From JALJPB01 sp963933115 (GTDB taxonomy: Bacteria; Pseudomonadota; Gammaproteobacteria; Enterobacterales; Alteromonadaceae), in NCBI GenBank assembly GCA_963933115.1, contig CAWVSL010000044.1, forward strand, positions 1-22,618: 22,618 nt of DNA, in the 5' to 3' direction. The notes below the pieces were generated by a model. The model was not told the origin of the DNA. It did not search any database and saw nothing but the letters and a program-made list of their open reading frames with translations. The position numbers were made by a program, and so were the translations under genes. Positions 1 through 7,369 of the stretch are shown one piece after another. How positions within the stretch are numbered: the stretch's first letter is position 1; the number at the start of each line of letters is the position of its first letter.

Positions 1-157
1 TAGGTATGATCTGAACTATTTGTTACTAACTAACTAGTTATATGGATTTAGCTACAGTTAATTCTGTTTTAATTTTAATTTTTTTTTATTATAAAACAAT
101 ACTTTCTATGACAACTCCAAGTTTAGTGGTAATACCCATTAACATTCGAAGGTGAAT

Positions 158-1159
158 ATGATTGCCCAATTTAAAGTTAATTATACCGGCTTTACCATTT
201 GCATTATTATCGCAATGTCGGCAAGTCTATTAGCAAGCCGTTACGATGCTCCTGTAATGTTATTTGCCTTGTTATTAGGCTTATCAATGCATTTTTTATA
301 TGAGTCACCACGCCAACAACAGGGTATTGATTTCTGTTCAAAATCTTTACTTCGTATTGCGGTAGGTCTCCTGGGCGTGCGTATTTCAGTCTCAGATATT
401 GTGTCATTAGGATTTACTGCGCCCCTCATTATTATCCTTGCAATGGCGCTCACCATTTTTTTTGGCGTATTAATGGCTAAAGCATTAGGGTTATCACGAT
501 CTTTTGGTCTTCTTACTGGTGGTGCTGTTGCTGTTTGTGGTGTTTCTGCCGCAGCAGCTATTAGTACTGTACTACCTAAAAAGGATTATCAAGAAAAGTA
601 TTTTGCTTTAACCGTAATAGGTATAACTACGCTCAGTACTTTAGCTATGATTACTTATCCTTTGATTGCAGCAATGCTTGGCTTACCTGATAAGTTAGCG
701 GGCGTATTTATTGGTGGGTCTATTCATGATGTTGCACAAGTTGTTGGTGCCGGTTATTCAATTTCACCTGAGGCTGGCGACATTGCTACTTACATCAAGC
801 TATTAAGAGTAGCGCTATTATTACCTATTGTGGCGATTATATTTTTTAGTTTTAAAGGTCAGACTAATAAAAAAGAGAATCAAGGAATAAAAACCAAACT
901 AACAACATACGTGCCTAGTTTTTTAATGGTGTTCTTTGTCTTAGCCTTGTTTAATAACTTAGGTTGGATACCTCAAATATTAGTACAAATAATAGAATCG
1001 TTATCTAACGGGTTATTGGTTGTCGCTATTGTTGCCATTGGTTTAAGAACCTCATTAAAAGAAATTGCTTCAGTGGGTTGGCGACCTATATTTTTATTAA
1101 CCTCTGAGACGATATTTTTTGCAACACTGATTATTTTAGGTATTGTGTTTATTATTTAA
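158..1159 (+). CDS. YeiH/UPF0324 family putative sulfate exporter, inner-membrane transporter
   Basis: A 333-aa, strongly hydrophobic protein with about ten membrane segments and glycine-rich stretches (for example GGAVAVCGVSAAAA and GGSIHDVAQVVGAG) characteristic of the YeiH/UPF0324 family, often annotated as putative sulfate exporters. The substrate is not firmly established for the family. I chose the ATG at 158 because GAAGG (148-152) sits five bases upstream. A GTG at 152 would add two residues but overlaps that ribosome-binding site. It stands alone on the plus strand. The LysR-type regulator often found beside yeiH is not visible in the 157 bases to its left, though it could lie outside the window. 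Family assignment is confident; transported substrate is not. Confidence 0.85.
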   Translation: MIAQFKVNYTGFTICIIIAMSASLLASRYDAPVMLFALLLGLSMHFLYESPRQQQGIDFCSKSLLRIAVGLLGVRISVSDIVSLGFTAPLIIILAMALTIFFGVLMAKALGLSRSFGLLTGGAVAVCGVSAAAAISTVLPKKDYQEKYFALTVIGITTLSTLAMITYPLIAAMLGLPDKLAGVFIGGSIHDVAQVVGAGYSISPEAGDIATYIKLLRVALLLPIVAIIFFSFKGQTNKKENQGIKTKLTTYVPSFLMVFFVLALFNNLGWIPQILVQIIESLSNGLLVVAIVAIGLRTSLKEIASVGWRPIFLLTSETIFFATLIILGIVFII

Positions 1160-1192
1160 GTGGCTGTTCAATAAAAAGACACCATAATTTTT

Positions 1193-1405
1193 TTATAAAA
1201 TATATGTCAGATAACCACCATCATAGCGAATACGTTTAAGAAGGTTTTTTTGAATGTTAATATTTTTAAGGAAAGTAGGGACCCAAAAATCACTCTGATT
1301 TAAATATCTATGACTTTCTTCGTGTTTAGCTATTCTATAAAAAGGTATTGGTAACTTGTCATTGGAAACAATATCAATATTGACACTGTTATTTAGATAA
1401 TCCAG
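1193..1405 (-). pseudogene. Start-less open frame, possible C-terminal gene remnant
   Basis: On the minus strand a frame stays open for 70 codons, from just after a TAG (1406-1408) to a TAA at 1193-1195. It has no ATG, GTG or TTG in frame. The residues look protein-like rather than random AT-rich translation: it includes DKLPIPFYRIAKHEESHRYL, a tryptophan in SDFWVPTF and a basic end LLKRIRYDGGYLTYIL. Directly upstream in the same frame another short open stretch ends in the TAG. I read this as the tail of a decayed gene, or less likely a gene with an unusual start. I do not recognise the family. It lies between the convergent yeiH and btuB genes, downstream of btuB. Confidence 0.35.
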
Positions 1406-1430
1406 CTATGCTAGAATGGCATAACTGGAT
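1400..1430 (-). terminator. Imperfect stem-loop 3' of btuB
   Basis: ATCCAG-C-TATGC, a 7-base loop, then GCATA-A-CTGGAT form an 11-pair stem with one internal mismatch, 32 bases past the btuB stop. There is no proper T-tract on either strand, so if it ends the btuB transcript it is not a textbook intrinsic terminator. It may instead protect the 3' end. It overlaps the edge of the start-less frame at 1193-1405. Confidence 0.3.
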
Positions 1431-1461
1431 ATTAGATAGTTATTCGTTAGTAATTATTTAG

Positions 1462-3315
1462 TTACTGTCGATAGCTTACGGTTAACAAATATTGTGCGGG
1501 TTGACCAATATAGTTAGTTGCGCTGGTGTAGTCTTTATCAAGTAAATTATTGATTTTAATTCCTGCCGTCCATGCTGAATTAATGTGATAAGAAGCACTT
1601 ACATCGACTAAGGTGTAACTCTCTAGCGTAATGGTTCCAGGCCATTGAGTATCTTCGCGTTCACCTTGATAATTGACGCTTGCAAGCACACTTAAACTTT
1701 GCCACTGACGAGATAATTGATAGCGAGCAGAGTTTTTAGAACGACGAATAAGTGGCTGATGAGTCGTGATATTAACCGCATCTAAATAACCAAGCTGTAG
1801 CTCATGGTTGACATTAAAAAACTCACCAGAGAAGTTTAACTCTAGGCCTCTTATCTCGGCTTCGGCAATATTGGTTGGCGTGTATTTATAGTTTTCATCC
1901 ACATCCCATTCAATTAAGTTATCTATCTCCGTTTGATAAATACTCAACTCGGTTTCAATATCTGCAAAAGAGGTTTTAAATAACACTTCGACACTGGTTG
2001 ATGTTTCAGGTGTCAACTCAGCATTACCATAAGAATAGGCATCGGTAGGATAATATAAATCATTAAAGCTTGGCGCTTTAAAGCCGCTACCCACATTGAA
2101 ACTTACCAGAGTATTAGCAGAGAATCGCTGACCTACACTGACGTTATAGGTAACCTTGTTATCAACATCTTCGATGTTATCATACCGAATTGAGCCTTCA
2201 ATGAATTGTGAGTCATTGTCAAAGTTTAAGTGGGTAAATGCCGCGTAAAGGTTACGTTCATTTTGATTGTAAGCGTTTAAGGTATTAACTTTTTCCTTTG
2301 TTAAGTCAATACCGGTATTTGAGGAAAGTACTGATGATATTTGATAACTACCTAGCCAACTTGCTTGCAGTCTATTGGTTTCAAAAAAGCTCCCCTCTTT
2401 TTCCAAAATGCTTTTACCAAAAGTGATTGACTCATTTTTTTGTGAGCCTAAGCGAAACTCTTGGTACCAGTTTTTGGTCTTTTGTTGAGCGGTAAGTTGC
2501 CATTGCTTTGACTCAAAGGCACTTTCATCATCAGCACCAAAACTACTGTCATACTCGCTATTTCCTTGGTCGTATCTTGCCAACCAACTAACTTTCCACT
2601 GCTTATTTATGTTTTGATAGCCAATGAGTGAAATATTCTCTTGATTGTAACCGTCACTATCAGGCTCTGCTGGTTCAAAAACATCATAGCCATCAGAAGC
2701 TTTAGCCGCTAGGGTAATAGTAGTTCCACCATGACCATGAGCAAATGCTGTGCTTAAGCTCGCTTGCTTTTGATTTTGATTGCCATAAGCAAGATCAACA
2801 GATATTTCACCCGCGTCTAATTGACGGGTAAATATTTGAATAACACCACCTATCGCATCTGAACCCCATATAGACGCTTTGGGGCCTTTAATAACTTCCA
2901 CTCGCTCTATTTGAGCAAGTGACAAATTGGCAAACTCGACTTGACCTAGCGTAGCTGAACTAATGCGTTGGCCATCAATAAGTACTAAGGTGTGGCCAGC
3001 ATTTGTACCTCGAGTAAATACTGAAGTGGTTTGTCCTGCCCCACCATTTTGACTCATTTGGAAGCCAGTAATAGTGTTTAATAACTCAGCTAAAGATGAA
3101 ACGGGTAATTGCTCAATATCTTCGCGACTAATCACAGCAAAACTACTTAAAATCTCTGTACTGTTCTTTGGTGAACGTGTTGCTGTAACGATAATAACTT
3201 CATCGACTTCAGCCACTTTTTTTTCAAGGGTTCTGGCTTCAGTCGATGAATTTGCATAACTTAACGAACTGGCAAATGCGCTAGTAAGACTTAACGCGAT
3301 TAACGATTTTTTCAT
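1462..3315 (-). CDS. btuB: TonB-dependent vitamin B12 outer-membrane receptor BtuB
   Basis: A 617-aa protein, close to the 614 aa of E. coli BtuB. It begins with a signal peptide (cleavage likely after SYA, about residue 21). A TonB box DEVIIVTA follows (about 38-45), then a plug domain (about 50-165, with the typical RVEVIKGPKASIWGSDAIGG stretch) and a long beta-barrel ending in an alternating hydrophobic strand, LLTVSYRQ. It imports cobalamin across the outer membrane using TonB/ExbB/ExbD energy. The B12 assignment rests on BtuB-like length and plug sequence, and above all on the cobalamin riboswitch immediately upstream and the btuDC-btuR-btuF genes next to it. The start ATG at 3315 has a GAGGA ribosome-binding site six bases upstream. 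Regulation is by the riboswitch, so the gene should be off when B12 is plentiful. Confidence 0.93.
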   Translation of the reverse strand: MKKSLIALSLTSAFASSLSYANSSTEARTLEKKVAEVDEVIIVTATRSPKNSTEILSSFAVISREDIEQLPVSSLAELLNTITGFQMSQNGGAGQTTSVFTRGTNAGHTLVLIDGQRISSATLGQVEFANLSLAQIERVEVIKGPKASIWGSDAIGGVIQIFTRQLDAGEISVDLAYGNQNQKQASLSTAFAHGHGGTTITLAAKASDGYDVFEPAEPDSDGYNQENISLIGYQNINKQWKVSWLARYDQGNSEYDSSFGADDESAFESKQWQLTAQQKTKNWYQEFRLGSQKNESITFGKSILEKEGSFFETNRLQASWLGSYQISSVLSSNTGIDLTKEKVNTLNAYNQNERNLYAAFTHLNFDNDSQFIEGSIRYDNIEDVDNKVTYNVSVGQRFSANTLVSFNVGSGFKAPSFNDLYYPTDAYSYGNAELTPETSTSVEVLFKTSFADIETELSIYQTEIDNLIEWDVDENYKYTPTNIAEAEIRGLELNFSGEFFNVNHELQLGYLDAVNITTHQPLIRRSKNSARYQLSRQWQSLSVLASVNYQGEREDTQWPGTITLESYTLVDVSASYHINSAWTAGIKINNLLDKDYTSATNYIGQPAQYLLTVSYRQ

Positions 3316-3325
3316 GGTATCCTCA

Positions 3326-3348
3326 AGTAAACACCCACCGTATTTACT
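3326..3348 (-). promoter_or_regulatory. Hairpin next to the btuB ribosome-binding site (riboswitch expression platform)
   Basis: On the minus strand AGTAAATAC-GGTGG-GTGTTTACT forms a nine-pair stem (one G-U) between the riboswitch aptamer and the btuB TGAGGA ribosome-binding site, which begins at the base after the stem. No T-run follows, so control is more likely at translation initiation than by termination. That is inference from position; the alternative pairings were not computed. Confidence 0.45.
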
Positions 3349-3360
3349 GTGATTATATTA

Positions 3361-3503
3361 ATTTCAGGCCGGTCTCCGGACTTAAACCTTTCGATTCTTA
3401 CCGTTGCGGGGGCAGTACAGGATTTGCCATTATTAAATAATAACTACGCACCTGTTTCCCGTTTAACTTGTTGAATCATCCTTGAACAACAAACACCTAA
3501 AAT
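3361..3503 (-). promoter_or_regulatory. Cobalamin riboswitch controlling btuB
   Basis: Reading the minus strand, the leader carries the conserved cobalamin-aptamer blocks in order: an AGGTG near the 5' end, AAACGGGAAACAGGTGCG, CTGTACTGCCCCCGCAACGG, and AAGTCCGGAGACCGGCC. The outer P1 stem closes exactly, ATTTTAGG (3503-3496) with CCTGAAAT (3368-3361), which defines the boundaries. The aptamer ends 45 bases before the btuB start. Ligand binding should lower BtuB production. High confidence from the conserved blocks and the closing helix. Confidence 0.95.
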
Positions 3504-3511
3504 AATTTATT

Positions 3512-3539
3512 TGCTCTATTTATAATGAGTGATAGAGCA
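3512..3539 (-). other. Stem-loop just upstream of the btuB riboswitch
   Basis: TGCTCTAT and ATAGAGCA form a perfect eight-pair stem around a 12-base loop. The loop contains TTATAA, so the dyad may overlap the promoter that starts the riboswitch transcript (a -10-like TATAAA lies here, with only a poor -35). It could be an operator or simply promoter-associated symmetry; function unknown. Confidence 0.35.
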
Positions 3540-3547
3540 CTAATGAA

Positions 3548-3588
3548 TTGGTAATTATTATTAAAACCTTTTAAATCGTAATTACCAA
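3548..3588 (-). terminator. Stem-loop immediately after btuF, candidate terminator
   Basis: A perfect ten-pair stem, TTGGTAATTA with TAATTACCAA, begins ten bases past the btuF stop. Its loop contains a second small dyad (TTAAAA/TTTTAA). It is AT-rich and lacks a clear T-tract on the minus strand, so termination efficiency is uncertain. Its position separates the btuDCRF unit from the btuB leader. Confidence 0.4.
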
Positions 3589-3598
3589 CGAGTTACTG

Positions 3599-4477
3599 TT
3601 AAAGTAATTGTCTAGCGTGATCAATAGCCAAACAAAGCTTAGTTAATTCTTGAAGACTTCGCGGTGTCATCCGGTGAAGGGCATCTGAATTGGGTTGAAT
3701 AATCTGTCCCTTTGTTACTGCTGGAATAATAGGCCAATCTTGCCAATTAAAGCCTTCTTTTGCCATGTGGTTAATCGACATGGGTTGAATAATAAGGTCG
3801 ACAGGTGTTTGTAAAACTTGCTCAATATTTATTTGAGGGTAAGGCGTAGCCACCTGTTCAAAAGGATTGTTTGCTTGGCAAATATTTAAGTGCTGTTGAG
3901 GCCAGCTCCCTTTGGCAATGGTCGTTAGTGGTCTTGACCATAACTCGTAAAACACGGTGATTTTTACTTTATTTTGATATGATTTCTTAAGTTCAGCTAA
4001 TGTTGTTAACATTGTCTTTGAGAGTTCTTTAGCTTGCTGATAATGACCACTGAGTTGGCCAAACTGAAGTATTTCATTGGCAATATCATCAAAGGTTTTA
4101 GGCTCAGAATAAACAATAGTAAAACCAAGTTGAGATAAACGATTAAGATCGTCACTTGGGTTACCACTTCGCCAGGCGATAATAAGATCAGGTTGGAGCT
4201 CAATAACACGTTCGATCTGTAGCTTCGCGTGATTACCAATGCGGGGAATTAATTTGGCTTGTTCTGGGTAATCAGCAAAGTCAGTGGTACCTATTATCTG
4301 ATTACCTGCACCAATGTCATACAGTATTTCAACAATATGCGGTGCAAGTGCAATAATCCTTGGCTTGATGTGCTTATCACCAGTTAAAGTTGTCGGCTCA
4401 TTAGCTTGTTCATCTGCTTGAACAGATAGATGAACAAGTATTAAAATTACTGACAAAGCGTTAACGAATTTACGCAT
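3599..4477 (-). CDS. btuF: Periplasmic cobalamin-binding protein BtuF
   Basis: A 292-aa class III (helical-backbone) periplasmic binding protein. It has an N-terminal signal peptide (MRKFVNALSVILILVHLSVQA, cleavage about residue 21), then PRIIALAPHIVEILYDIGAG (40-58). This is the typical first strand/helix with a conserved Glu at 50, as in metal-chelate and B12 binding proteins. C200 and C282 could form the C-terminal-lobe disulfide known in BtuF. It delivers B12 to the BtuCD transporter. It is the last gene of the operon: its ATG shares one base with the btuR TAA stop (TAATG), implying translational coupling. The family alone would also allow a siderophore or heme binder; the riboswitch and btuR neighbours make B12 by far the best reading. 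Confidence 0.88.
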   Translation of the reverse strand: MRKFVNALSVILILVHLSVQADEQANEPTTLTGDKHIKPRIIALAPHIVEILYDIGAGNQIIGTTDFADYPEQAKLIPRIGNHAKLQIERVIELQPDLIIAWRSGNPSDDLNRLSQLGFTIVYSEPKTFDDIANEILQFGQLSGHYQQAKELSKTMLTTLAELKKSYQNKVKITVFYELWSRPLTTIAKGSWPQQHLNICQANNPFEQVATPYPQINIEQVLQTPVDLIIQPMSINHMAKEGFNWQDWPIIPAVTKGQIIQPNSDALHRMTPRSLQELTKLCLAIDHARQLL

Positions 4478-5076
4478 TACCAGTCGATGCCTTTTTGTGC
4501 TTTGACCCCTGAGTCAAAAGCATGCTTGACTGACTGCACTTCACTTACCGTATCGGCCAATTCGATGAGTGAGCGATGACATGAGCGTCCAGTAATAATA
4601 ACATGCTGCATTGCAGGACGATTTTTGAGTGCACTGATCACTTCATCTAAATCGATATATTTATAACTGACCATATAAGTGATTTCATCGAGTAATAATA
4701 CCGCTACACTTTCATCGGTTAGTAAGCGCTTAGTTTCTTGCCACACTTTTTGTGCTGCAGCAATATCTTTCTCTTTATCTTGAGTATTCCAAGTAAATCC
4801 AGTATTCATCACGTGAAACTCTACACCGGCATTGGCCAGTAATTCACGTTCACCACAAGCCCAAGAACCTTTAATGTATTGCACAACTGCCGCTTTTAAA
4901 CCATGACCAACTGCACGAGCGATAGTACCAAAACCCGAGGTCGACTTACCCTTGCCATTACCGGTTATGACTATTAGCAGGCCACGCTCATCTTGAGCCG
5001 ATTCTATTTCCGCATCAACACGCTCTTTTGTTTTTTGCATACGTTCTTTGTGATTTTTTTGTTTTTGATCTGTCAT
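4477..5076 (-). CDS. btuR: Corrinoid (cob(I)alamin) adenosyltransferase, BtuR/CobO type
   Basis: A cytoplasmic enzyme that transfers the adenosyl group of ATP to cob(I)alamin/cobinamide, making the coenzyme form. It has the P-loop GNGKGKST (residues 39-46 from the start used here) and the family stretch AAVVQYIKGSW. Further on come VLLLDEITYMVSYKY and HVIITGRSCHRSLIELADTVSE. The 199-aa length matches E. coli BtuR (196 aa). I chose the ATG at 5076 because CGGAG lies six bases upstream. An in-frame ATG at 5097 would add seven residues but has no ribosome-binding site. It sits inside the B12 transport operon, 37 bases after btuC and overlapping btuF by one base, which couples import with adenosylation. 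Confidence 0.93.
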   Translation of the reverse strand: MTDQKQKNHKERMQKTKERVDAEIESAQDERGLLIVITGNGKGKSTSGFGTIARAVGHGLKAAVVQYIKGSWACGERELLANAGVEFHVMNTGFTWNTQDKEKDIAAAQKVWQETKRLLTDESVAVLLLDEITYMVSYKYIDLDEVISALKNRPAMQHVIITGRSCHRSLIELADTVSEVQSVKHAFDSGVKAQKGIDW

Positions 5077-5113
5077 TAAATTCTCCGTATAACCCATTAA
5101 ATTGAGCTGTTTG

Positions 5114-6106
5114 TTATGTTGTTATTTTGTTTTTGACTTTTAGCATTATCCCGATAAAGAAAATGCTACCGATGGCGGAGGTAATTATGCCTAATGGTAA
5201 TTCGGCACTTTCTAATGCTGATCTGGCACCAACGTCAACCCAAACTAAAAAGCTGCCGCCCACAAGTGCTGAACCTATGATTAATGGCAGGGTGGTTACC
5301 CCGATAAATTGCCTAACAATATGGGGGATCATTAAACCCACAAAACCAATGCCACCACAGTAAGCGACAACAGTAGCGGTTATCGCCGCACATATAGCTA
5401 ACATTAATAACCTCAGTTTATTAACATTAACACCCAGACTGCTGGCACTTTCATCACCTAATAATAAGGCATCAATTTGCCGGTGGTAAGCAACAATAAC
5501 CAACAAGCTGATGAGTAAAATACTGCCGATGACATAAAAGTTGCTCATCTCCACACGAGCTAAACTGCCCATTAACCAGAAGAGTACTCTATTAGTGGCA
5601 AACGGTTCGCCCAAATAGAGTAAAAATTGACTAATAGCCGTTAGCATGAAAGAAACAGCAATACCTGTTAGTAATAATTGTTCATGGTTTTTTAATGCAG
5701 TAGAGATAAACACTACAATCAATACTGAGAATAGTGCGCCGATAAATGCAGCTAAAGGGAGTGCGACAGTGAGTTGATTAGAAAGGGTTATTGTGGCAAT
5801 TGTTGCCCCCAGTGCTGCACCCGATACTATGCCAAAGATATAAGGATCAGCCAGTGGATTTCTGGTGGTATTTTGTAATATGGCCCCAGCTATGGCCAAC
5901 CCCATACCTGCGACTATCCCTACTAAAATACGAGGAATACGAACCTCCCAGATAATCATCTGATGAATTGGGCTAACGCACTTACCAATAACACATTGGG
6001 TTATATCAGTTATTGAAATTTTTGCAGGCCCAAAGGTTAGTGCTAATGCGCCACTTAAGATGAGTAGAATGGTCAAAATAAAAAAGGTTAAATTATATTT
6101 TTTCAT
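5114..6106 (-). CDS. btuC: B12 ABC transporter permease BtuC (FecCD family)
   Basis: A 330-aa inner-membrane protein with about ten helices. It carries the FecCD-family signatures WEVRIPRILVGIVAGMGLAI (about 49-68), GAILQNTTRNPLADPYIFGI and the cytoplasmic coupling region GFVGLMIPHIVR. It forms the transmembrane channel with BtuD. Its start ATG overlaps the btuD stop by four bases (ATGA). The FecCD family also serves siderophores; the B12 call comes from the riboswitch at the head of the operon and the btuR gene that follows. Confidence 0.9.
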   Translation of the reverse strand: MKKYNLTFFILTILLILSGALALTFGPAKISITDITQCVIGKCVSPIHQMIIWEVRIPRILVGIVAGMGLAIAGAILQNTTRNPLADPYIFGIVSGAALGATIATITLSNQLTVALPLAAFIGALFSVLIVVFISTALKNHEQLLLTGIAVSFMLTAISQFLLYLGEPFATNRVLFWLMGSLARVEMSNFYVIGSILLISLLVIVAYHRQIDALLLGDESASSLGVNVNKLRLLMLAICAAITATVVAYCGGIGFVGLMIPHIVRQFIGVTTLPLIIGSALVGGSFLVWVDVGARSALESAELPLGIITSAIGSIFFIGIMLKVKNKITT

Positions 6107-6930
6107 TTAACCAAACTCATATCTTTATTTGTTATTAGGGGATCTTTCAGGTAAAAAAACACTCTAGGACTTTGTGTTATCGGGTCTAAGTCTTGATGGC
6201 AGTAGAGGCCAAAAACGCCTGTTAATACTTGTGATGTGAGCACTTTTTTGGGTACGTCATTACTGATGAGTTTTCCTTGATTAAGTAATAATAGCCTGTC
6301 GCAGTATTGTGCGGCTAAATTAAGGTCATGGACTGTCATTATGACTGTAATACCAAGTGAGTTGACCAGTTGAAGAATTTGATGCTGATAATAGACATCT
6401 AAATGATTTGTTGGCTCATCAAGGATTAATATTTCAGCTTTTTGAACTAAAGCCCGAGCAATCAATACCCTTTGTTGTTCACCACCGGACAGTAAATGGT
6501 AAGTTGAATTGATTGATGACATTAAGCCTACTTTTTCTAAAGCCAATTCAATTTGATGACGATCATAATCATTATCTAAGCTAAACAAGCCTTTATGGGG
6601 TAAAAGGCCCATGCGGACAACATCAAATACTGATAATGCAAATATTGGTGTGGCTTTTTGAGTCACCACAGCAAATGATTTAGCTATCTGCTGTGCATTG
6701 TAATGGAAAAGCTTTTTGTTTTTAAAATAGACATCACCAGAAAAATCATTTTGTTGGTTCAATAAACAGCGTAATAAACTTGTTTTTCCCGCACCATTGG
6801 GACCAATAACACCTAATATTTGTCCTTTATTTACGGTAAAAGAGAGTTGCTGTAAAATCATTTTATCTTTCACTTGCCACGATAAGTCAACCACTTGAAT
6901 TAAGGGTTGTTGGGCAATTGATGATGACAT
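6103..6930 (-). CDS. btuD: B12 ABC transporter ATP-binding protein BtuD
   Basis: A 275-aa ABC ATPase, first gene of the operon. It has Walker A GPNGAGKT (43-50), Q-loop Gln at 91, signature LSGGEQQR (147-154), Walker B ILILDEP (167-173) and switch His 201 (TVHD). It belongs to the FepC/BtuD/HmuV group that drives B12, siderophore or heme uptake. The ATG at 6930 follows GAGG by seven bases. The gene is preceded by a cobalamin riboswitch with its own terminator hairpin, so the whole btuD-btuC-btuR-btuF unit should be repressed by B12. Confidence 0.92.
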   Translation of the reverse strand: MSSSIAQQPLIQVVDLSWQVKDKMILQQLSFTVNKGQILGVIGPNGAGKTSLLRCLLNQQNDFSGDVYFKNKKLFHYNAQQIAKSFAVVTQKATPIFALSVFDVVRMGLLPHKGLFSLDNDYDRHQIELALEKVGLMSSINSTYHLLSGGEQQRVLIARALVQKAEILILDEPTNHLDVYYQHQILQLVNSLGITVIMTVHDLNLAAQYCDRLLLLNQGKLISNDVPKKVLTSQVLTGVFGLYCHQDLDPITQSPRVFFYLKDPLITNKDMSLVK

Positions 6931-6968
6931 TGTTTAACCTCAATCATGAGGCGGGTGGTCAGACAGGA

Positions 6969-7010
6969 AGAAAATCACATCATTTTACTAAATATAACTT
7001 TGATGTGATT
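6969..7010 (-). terminator. Riboswitch-controlled intrinsic terminator before btuD
   Basis: On the minus strand AATCACATCA, an 18-base loop, and TGATGTGATT form a perfect ten-pair stem followed by TTTTCTT. It lies between the aptamer and the btuD start, where a transcription-terminating expression platform is expected. Whether an anti-terminator with the aptamer 3' side exists was not computed. Confidence 0.65.
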
Positions 7011-7049
7011 ACTTTTGTGTGATCCCGCACGGTGTTAAATTATATATCG

Positions 7050-7188
7050 TTAAGGCAAGTATCTGACTTGTAACTATTTGATTTTTTTTATCAACAAAAT
7101 TACTTACAGTTGCGGGTACAGTTGTGGACTTTAACCACATTATCTTGCTTGTTTTATCTATAAAAGAGTCTGAGATAAAACACCTTAA
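7050..7188 (-). promoter_or_regulatory. Cobalamin riboswitch controlling btuD-btuC-btuR-btuF
   Basis: The minus-strand leader contains AAGGTG at its 5' side, then CAACTGTACCCGCAACTGTA (the CGCAAC-type core) and AAGTCAGATACTTGCC (the conserved 3' block). The P1 helix closes as TTAAGG (7188-7183) with CCTTAA (7055-7050). It is more diverged than the btuB aptamer: CTGTAAG replaces CGGTAAG, and the segment between the core and the 3' block is long and AT-rich. Position, core sequence and the B12 genes downstream make the call secure. Confidence 0.9.
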
Positions 7189-7203
7189 ATTAAGAACAGC
7201 GCA

Positions 7204-7232
7204 AGTGTACGTGCAGTTGGCTAAATTTACAA
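7204..7232 (-). promoter_or_regulatory. Predicted sigma-70 promoter of the btuDCRF operon
   Basis: On the minus strand TTGTAA (7232-7227) and TACACT (7209-7204) are separated by exactly 17 bases. Each matches the consensus at four of six positions. Transcription would start about 7197, just before the 5' strand of the riboswitch P1 helix, which is where it should start. Prediction only. Confidence 0.45.
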
Positions 7233-7318
7233 GCCTTTAGGCGTTTAGATGGCTAAATAGTTTGGGTGTATCAGTCAACGCCAGTAATAAATTTAATGAG
7301 ACTGATATTAATTCATTT

Positions 7319-7341
7319 AAAAAAGGGAGCGGAAGCTCCCT
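7319..7341 (-). terminator. Intrinsic terminator of the M13 peptidase gene
   Basis: AGGGAGC-TTCC-GCTCCCT is a seven-pair GC-rich stem with a TTCC tetraloop, followed by a T-run on the minus strand. It starts 29 bases past the peptidase stop codon and separates that gene from the B12 operon promoter. Confidence 0.85.
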
Positions 7342-7369
7342 CTAAATAATTTACAATCTTAACTGTTTA

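Noticed and set aside
1..157. Partial gene or LysR-type regulator at the left edge
   Set aside because: The first 157 bases contain stops in all frames and no start of a divergent gene; they look like the promoter region of the yeiH-family gene.
5127..5363. Antisense open frames inside btuC, btuB, the M13 peptidase gene, hemH and others
   Set aside because: They lie wholly within confident genes on the opposite strand or another frame and have no ribosome-binding sites or domain features; they follow from codon bias of the true genes.
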